DNA of 64,000 bases from Symploca sp. SIO3C6 (GCA_010692425.1 JAAHHJ010000002.1:280762-344761), one strand, 5' to 3'. Positions 18,026-27,145 are shown, counted from the stretch's first letter. Notes: generated from the sequence alone by a model not told the origin. Numbers and translations: made by a program.

Positions 18026-19513
18026 ATGCTGCTAACAGACGAATTACTACTCGATTACAAGCGCTGTAGGCGTAGAGCGTTTCTCGACACCTACCGAGAT
18101 TCTGCTCAACAAGACTCTAAGCAAGATTTTCTACTCAAACTGCTAGGTGATAGTCGCGATTATAAGCAAGCGGTAATCACCAGCGCCAATTATAAACGAC
18201 CTAGCTACCCCTGGGGAGATTGGGAAGCTGGGGCAAAGGCGACGAGGGAGTTAATGCAGCAGGGGACAGAGCGTATTGCTGGAGCTGTGCTGCTTACACA
18301 GCTTAGTGAAGAAGTGACACTGCTGTCTACTCCTGATTTGCTAGAACAACAGCCAGGGCAGTCTAACTTTGGTGATTGGATCTATGTTCCCACCAACATT
18401 AAACTAGGCAGACGTCCCAAGCAAGAATACAAAATACTATCAGCTTTTTGCGCTCAAATTCTAACAGCTATTCAAGGAGCCTGGCCAACTACAGCTTGGT
18501 TGATTTTGCGTCGCCCTAATCCCTACGCAGTGAATTTAGAAACTTCAGTGCCGTTGATGCAAGAGTTAGTCTTGGAATGTATCGATACCTTGCTACAGCG
18601 CCAAGAACCAGAGGTATTTATTTCTCGTCAGAAGTGTAGTTTTTGTCATTGGTATAGTAGCTGTTATGCGATCGCACAACAACAGCAGCACATCTCTCTG
18701 TTACCAGGAGTGACACCGAGACGCTACCAGGATTTGCAAGCTTTAGGTGTGACGACGGTAGAATCTCTAGCTGCATCTACTATTAGTACCCTCGAACCAG
18801 CTTTGGAACCAGAAGTTGCCTTAAATCTAGTTACCCAAGCCAAATCTACTGTTCACAAGCAAGCGCTTCTTACTCCTAAACCTCTTGGTTGGGAAACTAC
18901 TTCCGAGTGTGATCATGGCAACAGTCTTAGTTGGTTTGCCCACACCAATGATTTACTTACGGCACCGATTGAGCTTTACTTTGATATTGAGGCTCTACCG
19001 GATTTCAATCTTGATTATCTGTTAGGTGTCTTAGTAGTTGATAAACTTAATCATACTGAGAATTTTCATTGCCTGTTGGCGGAACATCCAGATGATGAAG
19101 CCTTAATTTGGAAGCAGTTTTTAGCTTTAGTTGGGCTTTATCCAGAAGCACCGATTTTCCATTTTTCCGAGTATGAAGCTGAAACAGTCAAGCGCTTAGG
19201 CTTAGTTTACAGCACACCACAACTACATTTAGAAACCTTGCTTTCTCGCTTTGTGGATGTGCATAAGCAAGTTATGGATACTGTCAAGTTACCTGTAGAG
19301 AGTTATTCTCTCAAACACTTGGCTAGATGGGTAGGTTTTGAGTGGCGCGATGCTCAGATGAATGGTTCTCAAACTGTTTGCTTATATGACCAATGGTTAA
19401 ATACGGGTAATCGTTCTTGTCTTGATGCTATCCAACGCTACAACGAGGATGACTGCCGTGCTACTTATAAACTTAAGGATTGGTTGGCGAAGTTTTTAAT
19501 AAGTAATAAGTAA
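18026..19513 (+). CDS. TM0106-family RecB-like nuclease
   Basis: 495 residues. The N-terminal third looks like a RecB/Cas4-type PD-(D/E)xK domain, with LLLDYKRCRRRAFLD at the start, PDLLE as the likely metal-binding Asp, and a KLGRRPK-EYKI strand. A Cys cluster CSFCHWYSSC near residue 205 resembles the iron-sulfur Cys sites of Cas4-like enzymes. A helix-hairpin-like segment follows (about 230-275). The C-terminal half is an RNase H/DnaQ-like 3'-5' exonuclease domain (YFDIEALPD, ending in YNEDDCRATYKL). Members are predicted DNA-processing enzymes; no CRISPR genes are nearby. The last codons (I-S-N-K-stop) come from the TAATAAG repeat, as in the HAD gene. Confidence 0.88.
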   Translation: MLLTDELLLDYKRCRRRAFLDTYRDSAQQDSKQDFLLKLLGDSRDYKQAVITSANYKRPSYPWGDWEAGAKATRELMQQGTERIAGAVLLTQLSEEVTLLSTPDLLEQQPGQSNFGDWIYVPTNIKLGRRPKQEYKILSAFCAQILTAIQGAWPTTAWLILRRPNPYAVNLETSVPLMQELVLECIDTLLQRQEPEVFISRQKCSFCHWYSSCYAIAQQQQHISLLPGVTPRRYQDLQALGVTTVESLAASTISTLEPALEPEVALNLVTQAKSTVHKQALLTPKPLGWETTSECDHGNSLSWFAHTNDLLTAPIELYFDIEALPDFNLDYLLGVLVVDKLNHTENFHCLLAEHPDDEALIWKQFLALVGLYPEAPIFHFSEYEAETVKRLGLVYSTPQLHLETLLSRFVDVHKQVMDTVKLPVESYSLKHLARWVGFEWRDAQMNGSQTVCLYDQWLNTGNRSCLDAIQRYNEDDCRATYKLKDWLAKFLISNK

Positions 19514-19630
19514 TAAGTAATAAGTAATAAGTAATAAGTAATAAGTAATAAGTAATAAGTAATAAGTAATAAGTAATAAGTAATAAGTAATAAGTAATAA
19601 GTAATAAGTAATAGGTAATAGGTAATAGGT
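19497..19630 (+). repeat. Long TAATAAG heptamer array ending the nuclease gene
   Basis: About 18 tandem heptamers, nearly perfect, with the last copies changing to TAATAGG. It encodes the final residues and stop of the nuclease gene and extends more than 100 bp past it. In the opposite strand the array is open in all frames (repeating LITYYLL), which explains a spurious reverse frame here. Confidence 0.97.
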
Positions 19631-19672
19631 AGTTTGATTTTTAATTAATAATATGTCTGGAAAACTATATCC

Positions 19673-20030
19673 CTCTTCTGTCACCCTCCGAAAACCTTTG
19701 CCATTGCTGAATTCTAGAGTTCTTACATGGTAAACGATTGCCCTGCCGAAGGATGCCCGGAGGGCTGTAGGGGCACGCTCCGAGCCAATCGCAGACTTTT
19801 TACTTCCTAGAAATTGCTCAGAGCTGGGCAATTGTAAAAATTCGATGAGCAAACGCTGTATTATAGCGCTACGCGCAAGGCTCTAGGGCAGAAGGCAGAG
19901 GGCAGAAGGCAGAATTTGACAAAGTTTTAGCGATTTAGCTTGTCCTAACCTTAATACGTACTGCTATACCTAATATATCTTCTTTCTAGAAAGTATTAAT
20001 AATCGGAAAAACCGGAGAGTGACAGAACAG
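19673..20030. mobile_element. MITE-like element with inverted ends matching the IS remnant
   Basis: Left end CTCTTCTGTCACCCTCCG (19673-19690) and the reverse complement of the right end (CTGTTCTGTCACTCTCCG, 20013-20030) match at 16 of 18 positions. They bound about 358 bp with no gene. The right end is identical over 18 bases to the end next to the IS701-like remnant at 12785. This suggests a deleted, non-autonomous relative of that IS. Internally there is a short duplication of GGGCAGAAGGCAGA near 19888. A target-site duplication is not evident. The stretch 19631-19672 holds nothing recognisable. Confidence 0.6.
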
Positions 20031-20043
20031 GGAGATATAATAC

Positions 20044-20697
20044 TTAAGCTTCGACTGATTCCTCAGTAGCTTGACGATCACTGGCAAATATTTTGGGAAA
20101 TAACAATCCAGAATTCAGTTTATAAACTTCAAACTCAGGGTAGCGGGAAAGGGAGCGGTCTTTTTTGAGCATGTTGGGAACGAACACGCCAGCAATAAAC
20201 CCCCCTAGAATCACAAATGGCAGCCAGTGCATCGCTAGCATTGCAAAAGATAAGTAGGTCAAAAGTTCGCCCAGGTAGTTAGTATTGCGACAACGGGCAA
20301 ATAACCCTTCTGTAATTAGTCCAGTTTTATACTTGAGGGTGTAATATTTCTGAGCATCGCTGACGTAGTGAAGGAAGATTCCTAATATATTGAGGGCAAT
20401 TGCTATAGCAACCAAGGGCAGTGCTGGCTCAATTCGACTACTAATCAGGATGAAAGGAGCTACCCAGTACAAGCTCACCATTCCAAAACCTACCAAACCT
20501 AACTGCCAAGGAATTTCTTGTTCCCACTGTTTATCAGGATAGAGTCTATCTTTAAGTAACCACAAAAAACCGTAGGTGCCATGGAGAGCTAGATAAACCC
20601 AAGGACCGAGAGTGAAGTTCTGATAGGCTAGCATCAGCCCCAACACAAATATGAAGGTACTTCCTTTGTGGAAATTGATAAAATGTTTAGCCTTCAT
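20044..20697 (-). CDS. DUF1295/isoprenylcysteine methyltransferase-like membrane protein
   Basis: 217 residues with about five hydrophobic segments (near 12-30, 32-48, 68-88, 90-112, 150-180). The C-terminal signature GLFARCRNTNYLGELLTYLSFA, with KDRSLSRYPEFEVYK after it, resembles the steroid 5-alpha-reductase/DUF1295 and ICMT-like methyltransferase fold, where RNxNYxGE helps bind the cofactor. It may be a membrane reductase or methyltransferase acting on a lipid; the substrate is unknown. The gene ends 14 bp from the MITE-like element, so that element may supply its 3' end. Confidence 0.75.
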   Translation of the reverse strand: MKAKHFINFHKGSTFIFVLGLMLAYQNFTLGPWVYLALHGTYGFLWLLKDRLYPDKQWEQEIPWQLGLVGFGMVSLYWVAPFILISSRIEPALPLVAIAIALNILGIFLHYVSDAQKYYTLKYKTGLITEGLFARCRNTNYLGELLTYLSFAMLAMHWLPFVILGGFIAGVFVPNMLKKDRSLSRYPEFEVYKLNSGLLFPKIFASDRQATEESVEA

Positions 20698-20896
20698 CGC
20701 CTGTGCCTTCTCTATATAGATGCTTTAACACTAATCAAAATTATACTTAAGTGCACATAGCGATCGCTTTTAGTGCTGCATTACAAACTTTTTCTCTGAA
20801 GTGGTGGCTATGATAAGCACAAACAATTATTTACCCCAGTTAGTTTTTAATTCATAATCAATCATTTGTATCTTAACTTCACATTGGGCTGATTAT

Positions 20897-20910
20897 TGAG
20901 AATATTCTCA
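20897..20910. promoter_or_regulatory. 14-bp palindrome, possible operator
   Basis: TGAGAATATTCTCA is a perfect palindrome about 200 bp upstream of the minus-strand DUF1295-like gene. Related half-sites (GTGAGAATTGA, CAATGAGAAAATTC) follow within 60 bp. The A+T-rich, interrupted pattern is compatible with a regulator site such as a Fur-like box, but I cannot assign a regulator. Confidence 0.3.
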
Positions 20911-21240
20911 TTTACCGTGAGAATTGACTTATTTTATTGACAATGAGAAAATTCACATAGATATATAATGGGCTTCTTATGTGTTAAAAAACATTATTAT
21001 CGTCTGAAATCCCTGATTTACCGTGTAATTTGAGCCAATTACACAGAGAATTATCTAAGTTTTCACTAGCTTCGAGGAATGGATTTTTTGTTAAGTTCTG
21101 TAAAGGACAAAATTGAGCCCTTGACAAATACAGAATCTTCGTCAGGGGCTCATTGCTCATAGTTCATTGTTCATGGTAGGTGCTTACCGCATGGTGCGCA
21201 AACATAGTTCATTGCTTATTGGGGAAAATTTATTTTCTTT

Positions 21241-21283
21241 AAATCAGAAAAGGCATAGTTTTAAACTACACCTTTTCTGATTT
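21241..21283 (-). terminator. Hairpin after the secreted protein gene, possible terminator
   Basis: Arms 21241-21253 (AAATCAGAAAAGG) and 21271-21283 are exact reverse complements with a 17-base loop, 75 bp past the stop of the minus-strand gene at 21359. No long U run follows, so intrinsic termination is uncertain; an mRNA 3'-protecting hairpin is also possible. Confidence 0.4.
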
Positions 21284-21358
21284 ACTTCCTTCAAGAGAAG
21301 TTCTAAAGGCTAGGCTTTAGTTAGCTCTCTCGTCAGAATTTACTCCGGGTACTAAAAA

Positions 21359-21973
21359 TTAGTCGCAACTTACAGGAACGCTTGCTTGGTCAGAACAAAT
21401 TGTTAGACCACCTCTTGTGAGGTTAAAATCCAAATCCATCGTCATCGGACTAACAGAGCAAGAAGGGGCCTCAAGCTCTGGTTCAGGAGGTGAAAGCATT
21501 ACGTAATCTGCTTCAAATGGTTCACCAGCAAGTTGGTGAAGGTTCTGAAGAATAACCGGATCAGTACCTACTAATGCTGTAAGTCCACCAGTTAGTTCCA
21601 AAGTATACCCTTTCAAAGCTCCAAAGTGACTATGTAGTTCGAAAGCAGGGAAAGCTATCTCCTCATGCTCCTCAAAGTTACCAGATAGGTTTAGCTCATC
21701 GCTTTCTTCAACAGGGAAACATTCTTCTCCATCTAAGGGTCGTAAGCGTTGTGTGTCATAGTAGACATGGAATACTTCACCCGGCTCTAGCTCCGCATCT
21801 AGTCCACTTCCTAGCTCACCAGTTACATAGACAACATCATCTGTCATAACAAAGATGCCAGCATGTGCATGGTCATGAGGTTCCTCTGCAGATGCTACGC
21901 TAGTAAAAGAAGGTGTCCAAGCAATAGCTAGGGCAACAAGTAGTGCTACTACTGCCTTGTAGAGTTTTTGCAT
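21359..21973 (-). CDS. Secreted hypothetical protein, His- and Glu-rich near the N-terminus
   Basis: 204 residues from ATG 21973, chosen because AAGGAC lies four bases upstream and the protein then begins with a standard signal peptide (MQKLYKAVVALLVALAIAW, cleavage near SVASA). A longer frame to 22042 adds residues that would spoil the signal. The mature start EEPHDHAHAG is His/Asp-rich and could bind metal. The rest is acidic with four cysteines (one in ECFPVEE, three near the end), possibly disulfide-bonded outside the cytoplasm. I recognise no family. It has its own leader with a hairpin at 22065-22095 and a possible terminator after it. Confidence 0.75.
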   Translation of the reverse strand: MQKLYKAVVALLVALAIAWTPSFTSVASAEEPHDHAHAGIFVMTDDVVYVTGELGSGLDAELEPGEVFHVYYDTQRLRPLDGEECFPVEESDELNLSGNFEEHEEIAFPAFELHSHFGALKGYTLELTGGLTALVGTDPVILQNLHQLAGEPFEADYVMLSPPEPELEAPSCSVSPMTMDLDFNLTRGGLTICSDQASVPVSCD

Positions 21974-22689
21974 GATTGTCCTTATTGATCCTAATGATTG
22001 GGTTGACAAGTAATTGGGTAGAGAGGGACAGCTCAGAATCATCTATTAAGGTCTTCTGTCTGATCCCTACAAAAGCTCTGGTCAGCCTTGTAGGGGTCTT
22101 TAAAGTCTTAAAATTTCTACCTAGTCAAGACTTGCTTGGCAGAACTATTGGACTTTGGACAGAATTGAATGTCCTGTCTTCTTTCCCCTCTATAAAGATA
22201 ATACATTTTTAGAAAATAATTTCAACCATTTTCTCGATTTATAGACATTTTTTTTTCAAAATCGGGGCTCCATAAAAAAAATGCTTAAAAATGCTCTATT
22301 TAGCAACAAAAATTCACAAAAATGTGTTACCAAGAACACATTAAGGTAAGATCAATTTCCTAAATTTCTGCTAAAACTAATCCCCATATCTGAGCGTCGT
22401 CAGCATCTGTAGCGGGTGAGCGAAAAAAAGGTGTGGGGAAATTAAGTAAGCAGACACACCAGACAGGTCGACGCTCCAGACGCGGAGACACGGAGACACG
22501 GAGAATTCAAATCCCACGCTAAATTTCGTTCACCCTGAAATCGGTATAGTTTATATTTGGGCGATCGCTAAAATATTTTTATCCAATCTCTTTGACATCT
22601 GGAGCGTTTTGAAAAACGCGGATTCTAAGCAGATATTGCTTCGCAGGTTAAAACCGCGCTGCGCAATGCCTGCTGGCGATAGTCCTACA
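21974..22689. other. Leader of the secreted protein gene and repeat-containing non-coding DNA
   Basis: About 715 bp without a convincing gene. An 8-bp perfect stem (CCCTACAA at 22065-22072, TTGTAGGG at 22088-22095) lies in the likely 5' leader of the secreted protein gene. A tandem CGGAGACA tract lies at about 22480-22503, and a GCGATCGC octamer at 22561. A minus-strand frame at 22551-22787 overlaps the more protein-like gene starting at 23076 and looks spurious. Confidence 0.5.
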
Positions 22690-23076
22690 CTATGGGTATT
22701 CAAGCGGAGATGATATCGGTTGTTGTCGAAGAGTGTCCCTGCGTTGAAGTCTGATTTTGCGAAGAAATTGGCGACTTCCTTTTTCATATTGTTTTTTGTA
22801 CTTGCGGTAGTCTTTAATGATTGCTAGCCACAACTTCTGTAATTGCGGTATAGCTGAACATTTTTGAATCTGACAGGCAACAGCATTTTTCCACTGTTCT
22901 AATTTCCGATAACTGATGAATTGTCCGCCCACATCACGGCGATGCACAAAAACGACATAAGTCCAGCACTCAACGCGCACAATCAGATGCTGGGGAATCT
23001 TCAGCATTCTCGCGATATCACCAATACTGATGCGGAATTTCTGAGCAGGTTGGAGGCAGTTAAATAGAGTAGTCAT
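22690..23076 (-). CDS. Basic hypothetical protein
   Basis: 128 residues, not assigned to a family. It is strongly basic, with a C-terminal half rich in Lys/Arg (KDYRKYKKQYEKGSRQFLRK). The N-terminal stretch FRISIGDIARMLKIPQHLIV could form a helix-turn-helix-like unit, which would suit a DNA- or RNA-binding role, but this is only a pattern impression. There is no strong ribosome site at ATG 23076, which abuts a TTCATGG heptamer array. The next minus-strand gene upstream (23284-23469) is also small. Possibly mobile or repeat-associated. Confidence 0.5.
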   Translation of the reverse strand: MTTLFNCLQPAQKFRISIGDIARMLKIPQHLIVRVECWTYVVFVHRRDVGGQFISYRKLEQWKNAVACQIQKCSAIPQLQKLWLAIIKDYRKYKKQYEKGSRQFLRKIRLQRRDTLRQQPISSPLEYP

Positions 23077-23077
23077 A

Positions 23078-23213
23078 GTTCATGGTTCATTGCTCATGGT
23101 TCATGGTTCATTGCTCATGGTTCATTGCTCATTGGGTTGGTATAAGGGCAGTTGTGGAATACAAACCCAATGAACAATCAACAATGTTTGCGCAGCATGC
23201 GCGAAGCGCGTAC
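23078..23213. repeat. TTCATGG/TTCATTG heptamers plus mosaic repeat module
   Basis: A heptamer array (23078-23134) runs into a 56-bp module (23131-23186, containing GGTATAAGGGCAGTT) and then a GC-rich palindromic block (23188-23213, TGCGCAGCATGCGCG). The same three parts occur at 25069-25245, but with the GC-rich block on the other side and reverse-complemented. Part of a dispersed repeat family also seen at 21160-21230. Confidence 0.8.
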
Positions 23214-23250
23214 TATGAACGAAGGACAAGCAATAAATGTTCTTGTTGTC

Positions 23251-23290
23251 ACTTATTACTTATTACTTATTACTTATTACTTATTACTTA
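23251..23290 (-). repeat. TAATAAG heptamer repeat (minus strand) ending a small gene
   Basis: About six heptamers, read as TAATAAG on the minus strand. It supplies the stop codon (TAA, complement of 23284-23286) and the preceding Lys codon of the 61-residue gene. Confidence 0.93.
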
Positions 23291-23469
23291 TCCTTCGTCG
23301 GTAAATCCCAGACTACTTCAAACTTGGTCTCGGGGACATGTTCACGCCACCATTGGAGATGCCCCTCGGCATCTGATTTGGTGCGATAGCGATCAATAAT
23401 TGACCATTGCGGCTTGTTGTGCAACAGACGGGCTATCGCCCACGGCCTGAGTCGGTCTCGATAAGACAT
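23284..23469 (-). CDS. Small conserved-type cyanobacterial protein
   Basis: 61 residues, MSYRDRLRPWAIARLLHN at the start, then RYRTKSDAEGHLQWWREHVP and a closing FEVVWDLP. The pattern resembles small cyanobacterial proteins of unknown function that start MSYRDRLRPWAI and carry RYRTRSDAEGH; I know it by pattern only. Likely a small alpha/beta fold. The upstream region is A+T-rich with GGAGACAA before ATG 23469, an acceptable ribosome site. Stop and last Lys come from the heptamer repeat. Confidence 0.72.
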   Translation of the reverse strand: MSYRDRLRPWAIARLLHNKPQWSIIDRYRTKSDAEGHLQWWREHVPETKFEVVWDLPTKDK

Positions 23470-23650
23470 AATTAGATTGTCTCCTTGGTGAATTAGGGAG
23501 CCAGAGCCAGCCTGTGATCTCTCAACTTCCTCAGGCTGGCTTTGTTCTGGGTTACGGCTGTAACAGCTTCAAAATACCACGTTGCTTTTATTTTAGACAA
23601 CCCTTTTACTAAAAAAAATTGGAACCCCTGCATAAGTAGTAATGGGTAAA

Positions 23651-23701
23651 AAGAAAAAGGGAAGGTGAAAAGGGAGTGATTTTTCCCTTTTCACCTTTCC
23701 C
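23651..23701 (-). terminator. Intrinsic terminator of mscL
   Basis: A long stem (about 17 bp with one bulge, 23659-23701) centred on AAAGGGA/TCCCTTT, followed on the minus strand by TTTTTCTTTTT. It lies about 75 bp past the mscL stop. Confidence 0.8.
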
Positions 23702-23774
23702 CTATCGTTTTAGTATTTTTCCCCAACTCATTTTTTGCTAGATGGGAAAACTATAAACTTTCTTTTGATAAAAA

Positions 23775-24203
23775 TTAACCTTTCCTTTGTATAGTTTCTG
23801 TCAGTCTTTCCATTGCAATAGTCAATCTCTCTTGAGCAACAACAGCCGGATCAATCTGTTCTTCTGCAATTGCTTCTTCTTGCCGAATAAATCTTTTTTT
23901 TGCGTTTTCAAAGGAGCGAACTATCAGAAACATGCAGAAAGCAATGACTAAAAAATTGAGGATAGCAGCGAGGAAAAGACCATACTGAATACCACCAGCC
24001 GATAATTCACTAAGTTTATCAACTCTGGCAGCTTTCATAGCAGGATTCAAAATTGCTGGTGTAATAATATCCTCTACGAGAGAACTCACAATTTTACCGA
24101 AAGCTGCTCCAATAATAACGGCTACAGCTAAATCAACAACATTGCCCCGCAGAATAAATTCTTGAAAATCTGCGAAAAAACCTATTCTTCCTCTTCTTGT
24201 CAT
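23775..24203 (-). CDS. mscL: Large-conductance mechanosensitive channel
   Basis: 142 residues, usual length. MscL forms a homopentameric inner-membrane pore that opens under membrane tension and releases solutes on hypo-osmotic shock. TM1 is clear (GNVVDLAVAVIIGAAFGKIV, near 20-39), followed by the conserved VEDIITP. TM2 lies at about 72-98 (GLFLAAILNFLVIAFCMFLI), then a charged cytoplasmic helix ending ERLTETIQRKG. The gene stands alone with its own terminator. Confidence 0.97.
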   Translation of the reverse strand: MTRRGRIGFFADFQEFILRGNVVDLAVAVIIGAAFGKIVSSLVEDIITPAILNPAMKAARVDKLSELSAGGIQYGLFLAAILNFLVIAFCMFLIVRSFENAKKRFIRQEEAIAEEQIDPAVVAQERLTIAMERLTETIQRKG

Positions 24204-24388
24204 AGTCAGATGTATTTTAAGTTCTTATGGGAAGAATAATATAGTAAATAGGTATAAATTGGGAATAATTTTTTCCAAAAGACAGTTAATCCCTGTGTCC
24301 CTCTACTACAAAACGAGGGAAGTAAGACTTTCAAGGACGTTATATTCAGTTTATTTATGCCACCTAACTTAGATAATAGATAAAAACT

Positions 24389-24997
24389 TCAAGGCTGCTC
24401 TTCAAATATTTTGATTGTGTAGGAATGATAGTCATTTTTTTGGTAAGATCCTACCCAAATATAATAAGTTCCAGTTTGCCACTGACCTGAAACACCAGGA
24501 TTTTTTCCCTGATAATCATCATTACACCAGATGCCACCAGGCCCTTTGATCACAATAGTAGTGTCCATCGCGCTTTCTACTTGCCAGCTCAAAGCATCAA
24601 AAAAATCAGTTAGAACTACCTTATGATTGGGTTCTTCATCAACAAAACCTATGCAAGAACCAGTTGGTGTTTCAATACGCTCAGCAATACGTCTAGCAGG
24701 TAGTGAACCGCCACTAATACCGTTCATTGTCATTGAAATTGGGGACAATTGTGGTTCAATTTTAATGTCTTCAAAGATCTCCTGAGGCTTGTCTGGAGAT
24801 TCTTCTGGTTGATTTTGAACCAAGACTCGATTAAACAACTTCTCAGTAATCATCGCCGTCGGTTTAGCATAAGCATTGCGAGGCGCTAGCCCGCACCATA
24901 CCATCAGGCTAAGTGCCATTGCCCAGTTGGAAACTCTAAGGAATGTTAATCCTTGCTGATTTAATAACTTATTAATGCTTACAACCATGAATGGCAC
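24389..24997 (-). CDS. Secreted hypothetical protein with C-terminal beta domain
   Basis: 202 residues, or 199 if translation starts at the second Met. A signal-like segment (about 24-44, ending APRNAYA) points to export. Residues about 115-200 form a beta-rich domain: GSCIGFVDEEPNH, TTIVIKGPGGIWCNDD, GQWQTGTYYIWVGSY and a closing YTIKIFEE. Such GTYYIWVGSY-type strands recall pre-peptidase C-terminal-like secreted beta-sandwich domains, but the match is weak. Two Cys (in GSCIG and IWCND) may form a disulfide. No functional neighbour. Function unknown. Confidence 0.7.
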   Translation of the reverse strand: MPFMVVSINKLLNQQGLTFLRVSNWAMALSLMVWCGLAPRNAYAKPTAMITEKLFNRVLVQNQPEESPDKPQEIFEDIKIEPQLSPISMTMNGISGGSLPARRIAERIETPTGSCIGFVDEEPNHKVVLTDFFDALSWQVESAMDTTIVIKGPGGIWCNDDYQGKNPGVSGQWQTGTYYIWVGSYQKNDYHSYTIKIFEEQP

Positions 24998-25068
24998 GTT
25001 GATATTAGATATTAACGGCTTTAGTGCTATCAGAGACTAGAAAATTGCTGATATTGTTCCCAATGGGG

Positions 25069-25245
25069 TTCATGGTTCATGGCCCATAGTTCATGGTTCA
25101 TGGTTCATGGCTCATGGTTCATGGTTCATGGTTCATGGTTCATGGCTCATGCTACGCGCTCCGCGCATGCTGCGCAAACATGGGGTTTGTATAAGGGCAG
25201 TTTTGGTATGCATTCCCAATGAACAATCAAAAATGAACTATGAAC
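25069..25245. repeat. TTCATGG heptamer array with mosaic repeat module
   Basis: About ten TTCATGG-like heptamers (25069-25147), a GC-rich palindromic block (25150-25178) and a 57-bp module (25179-25235) matching 23131-23186 with scattered differences. It fills the gap between the secreted protein gene and the gltX 3' end. Confidence 0.8.
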
Positions 25246-25287
25246 CATCTTTCCCAATAAACCATGAACTTTTCCTGGCTCATTAGC

Positions 25288-26730
25288 TCAAAGATTTAAA
25301 GCTTGCTGTAGGCGGGTTTTATCTACCCCTTGCTGATGCAGAAGCACCCATGATTCCATAAGATCGGGACCATGAACATCACCGGTAAGAGCAGCACGCA
25401 ATGATCGCATTACCAATCCTTTCTTGAGCTTATGTTCTTTGATCACCACTTTGACAATCTGACTAGCATTATCGGCACTCAACTCAGGATAATCACTTAG
25501 AGCCTCAAGGATTGCCCGCACAGCTTCAGTGGCTCCTTCTTTACTAAGCTGTTCAACTGCCGCTTGAGTAAACTCTATAGACTCAACAAACAACATCCTG
25601 CTCATCTCTACTGCTTCCGGTAAACGAGTCAGGCTCGGCCCAATTACTGTAGCTAAACTTTCTAACCAGGTGCGATCATTGATCTGGTCAAATTTATAGC
25701 CAGCACTTTGCCAGTAGGGAATCAGCAAATCGACTAACTGCGAGGCACTCATGTGGTGCAGATATTGACTGTTAATCCAATCAAGTTTTGCCCAGTCAAA
25801 CTTTGCCCCTGCTTTATTAACCCGTTCAAAGCTAAACTCTTTGGCGGCTTGCTCTAAACTAAAAATCTCCTGAGTTGAGTCTGGTGGAGACCAACCTAGT
25901 AGACTCATATAATTAGCAATCGCTTCAGCGGTGAAGCCCATTTCCTTAAATTCAGAAATCGAAGTCACCCCATCACGCTTCGAGAGTTTTTGCCCCTGCA
26001 TATTCAAAATTAAGGGCGTGTGAGCAAATTCTGGTACACTCGCTCCCATGGCTTCATAGAGCAAAATTTGCTTGGCAGTATTGGAAATGTGGTCTTCGCC
26101 CCGAATCACGTGGCTAATTTTCATATCCACATCATCCACTACTACTGCCAGATTATACAGAGGCTGACCGATCTCATCTTGCTCAGATGCCCTAGCAATT
26201 ACCATATCACCACCTAGGTCACTGGCTTTCCAAGTGAGCTTGCCCCTAACTAAATCGTGCCAGACAATCTCTCGGTCATCGTCAATTAGAAAGCGAATTA
26301 CCGGCTTACGTCCTTCGGCTTCAAATGCCGCTCTTTGTTCTGGTGTTAGATGGCGATGCCGATTATCATAACGGGGAGCCTCTTTTCTAGCTTTTTGCGC
26401 TGCCCGCATTTCCTCCAATTCTTCGGCCGTGGTGTAGCAGCGATAGGCTAAACCTTTATCCAGAAGTGTTTTAATTGCTTGGCGGTAGAGTTCAAGTCGT
26501 TGCGACTGAAAAACTGGCCCTTCATCCCAATTCAATCCCAGCCAGGTAAGACCATCAAGGATATTTTGGGTGTATTCTGGTTGCGATCGCGTTTGATCTG
26601 TGTCTTCAATTCGTAGGATAAATTGTCCACTGTGGTGGTGAGCAAACAGCCAGTTGAAAACGGCAGTCCTTGCCGTACCGATGTGTAAATTCCCAGTTGG
26701 GCTAGGAGCAATACGGACTCTAACAGTCAC
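25288..26730 (-). CDS. gltX: Glutamyl-tRNA synthetase
   Basis: 480 residues. A class I synthetase that charges tRNA-Glu, supplying both translation and, in cyanobacteria, tetrapyrrole synthesis through glutamyl-tRNA reductase. The Rossmann fold begins [20 protein letters not shown] (HIGH-type motif), and the KMSKS-type loop is KLSKRDG near 248. The C-terminal alpha-helical anticodon-binding part runs from about 320. Length is normal. The frame is intact from ATG 26730 to the stop at 25288. Confidence 0.98.
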   Translation of the reverse strand: MTVRVRIAPSPTGNLHIGTARTAVFNWLFAHHHSGQFILRIEDTDQTRSQPEYTQNILDGLTWLGLNWDEGPVFQSQRLELYRQAIKTLLDKGLAYRCYTTAEELEEMRAAQKARKEAPRYDNRHRHLTPEQRAAFEAEGRKPVIRFLIDDDREIVWHDLVRGKLTWKASDLGGDMVIARASEQDEIGQPLYNLAVVVDDVDMKISHVIRGEDHISNTAKQILLYEAMGASVPEFAHTPLILNMQGQKLSKRDGVTSISEFKEMGFTAEAIANYMSLLGWSPPDSTQEIFSLEQAAKEFSFERVNKAGAKFDWAKLDWINSQYLHHMSASQLVDLLIPYWQSAGYKFDQINDRTWLESLATVIGPSLTRLPEAVEMSRMLFVESIEFTQAAVEQLSKEGATEAVRAILEALSDYPELSADNASQIVKVVIKEHKLKKGLVMRSLRAALTGDVHGPDLMESWVLLHQQGVDKTRLQQALNL

Positions 26731-26754
26731 AGCAGAATCTCTCAGGTGTTAATT

Positions 26755-27110
26755 TCAGGTGTTATTTGGCACTCCCCGCCCTGAAGGCTTGGGGATTCTT
26801 GGCTCGGCGACATACCTTAAAACCATCTATCCTTTCGGCAATACTTAAACCGAATCCCCGTACAGAAACGTACCCTGAATCCAGCCTAATTTAGATAGCC
26901 CCAGTGGGTTTACCTCCCCAAACGTTAGGAATTTATTGGGAGTGCCTGATCACTAAGAGTACGATACCCGTATATTTACCTCTAGTCAGCAGTTTCTCAG
27001 CCTGTGCCAGTTACTAACAATATCCTTTGCGTATCTAAATGTCAACCTTGTACTCACGGACACGCGCGCCTAAAGGCGCTCTCGCTACATCCCCTACCTG
27101 GAAGGAAGAG
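26755..27110 (-). mobile_element. IS200/IS605-type right-end remnant, possible orphan omega-RNA region
   Basis: Read on the minus strand, a conserved tract (complement of 26801-26863, with GGTTTAAGTATTGCC) runs into GAATCCCC, a small stem-loop and GGGGAGTG at 26773-26797. The same tract and end occur at 31922-32050. GAATCCCC-hairpin-GGGGAGTG is the form I know for right ends of IS200/IS605 elements carrying tnpB, where the upstream part is the guide-RNA scaffold. No tnpB or tnpA frame is present. The left boundary towards the tRNA is uncertain. Confidence 0.55.
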
Positions 27111-27145
27111 GCTTTGCTCAAAACCTAAGCAATCATAACTGCTTA

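Larger units (their letters stand above)
20698..21358. other. Non-coding region with several hairpins and short repeats
   Basis: About 660 bp without a credible gene. It holds a perfect 14-bp palindrome (20897-20910, TGAGAATATTCTCA), a hairpin with 11 of 12 paired positions at about 21113-21152, TTCATTG-type heptamers at 21160-21230 with a GC-rich GCGCAAACAT module, and a 13-bp inverted repeat at 21241-21283. Confidence 0.6.

Noticed and set aside
19496..19852. Reverse-strand open frame with repeated LITYYLL
   Set aside because: It is the reverse reading of the TAATAAG array plus non-coding DNA.
21974..22042. Longer N-terminus for the secreted protein
   Set aside because: It would place polar residues ahead of a clean signal peptide that has its own ribosome site.
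22551..22787. Minus-strand 78-codon frame
   Set aside because: It overlaps the more protein-like gene 22690-23076 in another frame and runs through non-coding sequence with no recognisable protein pattern.
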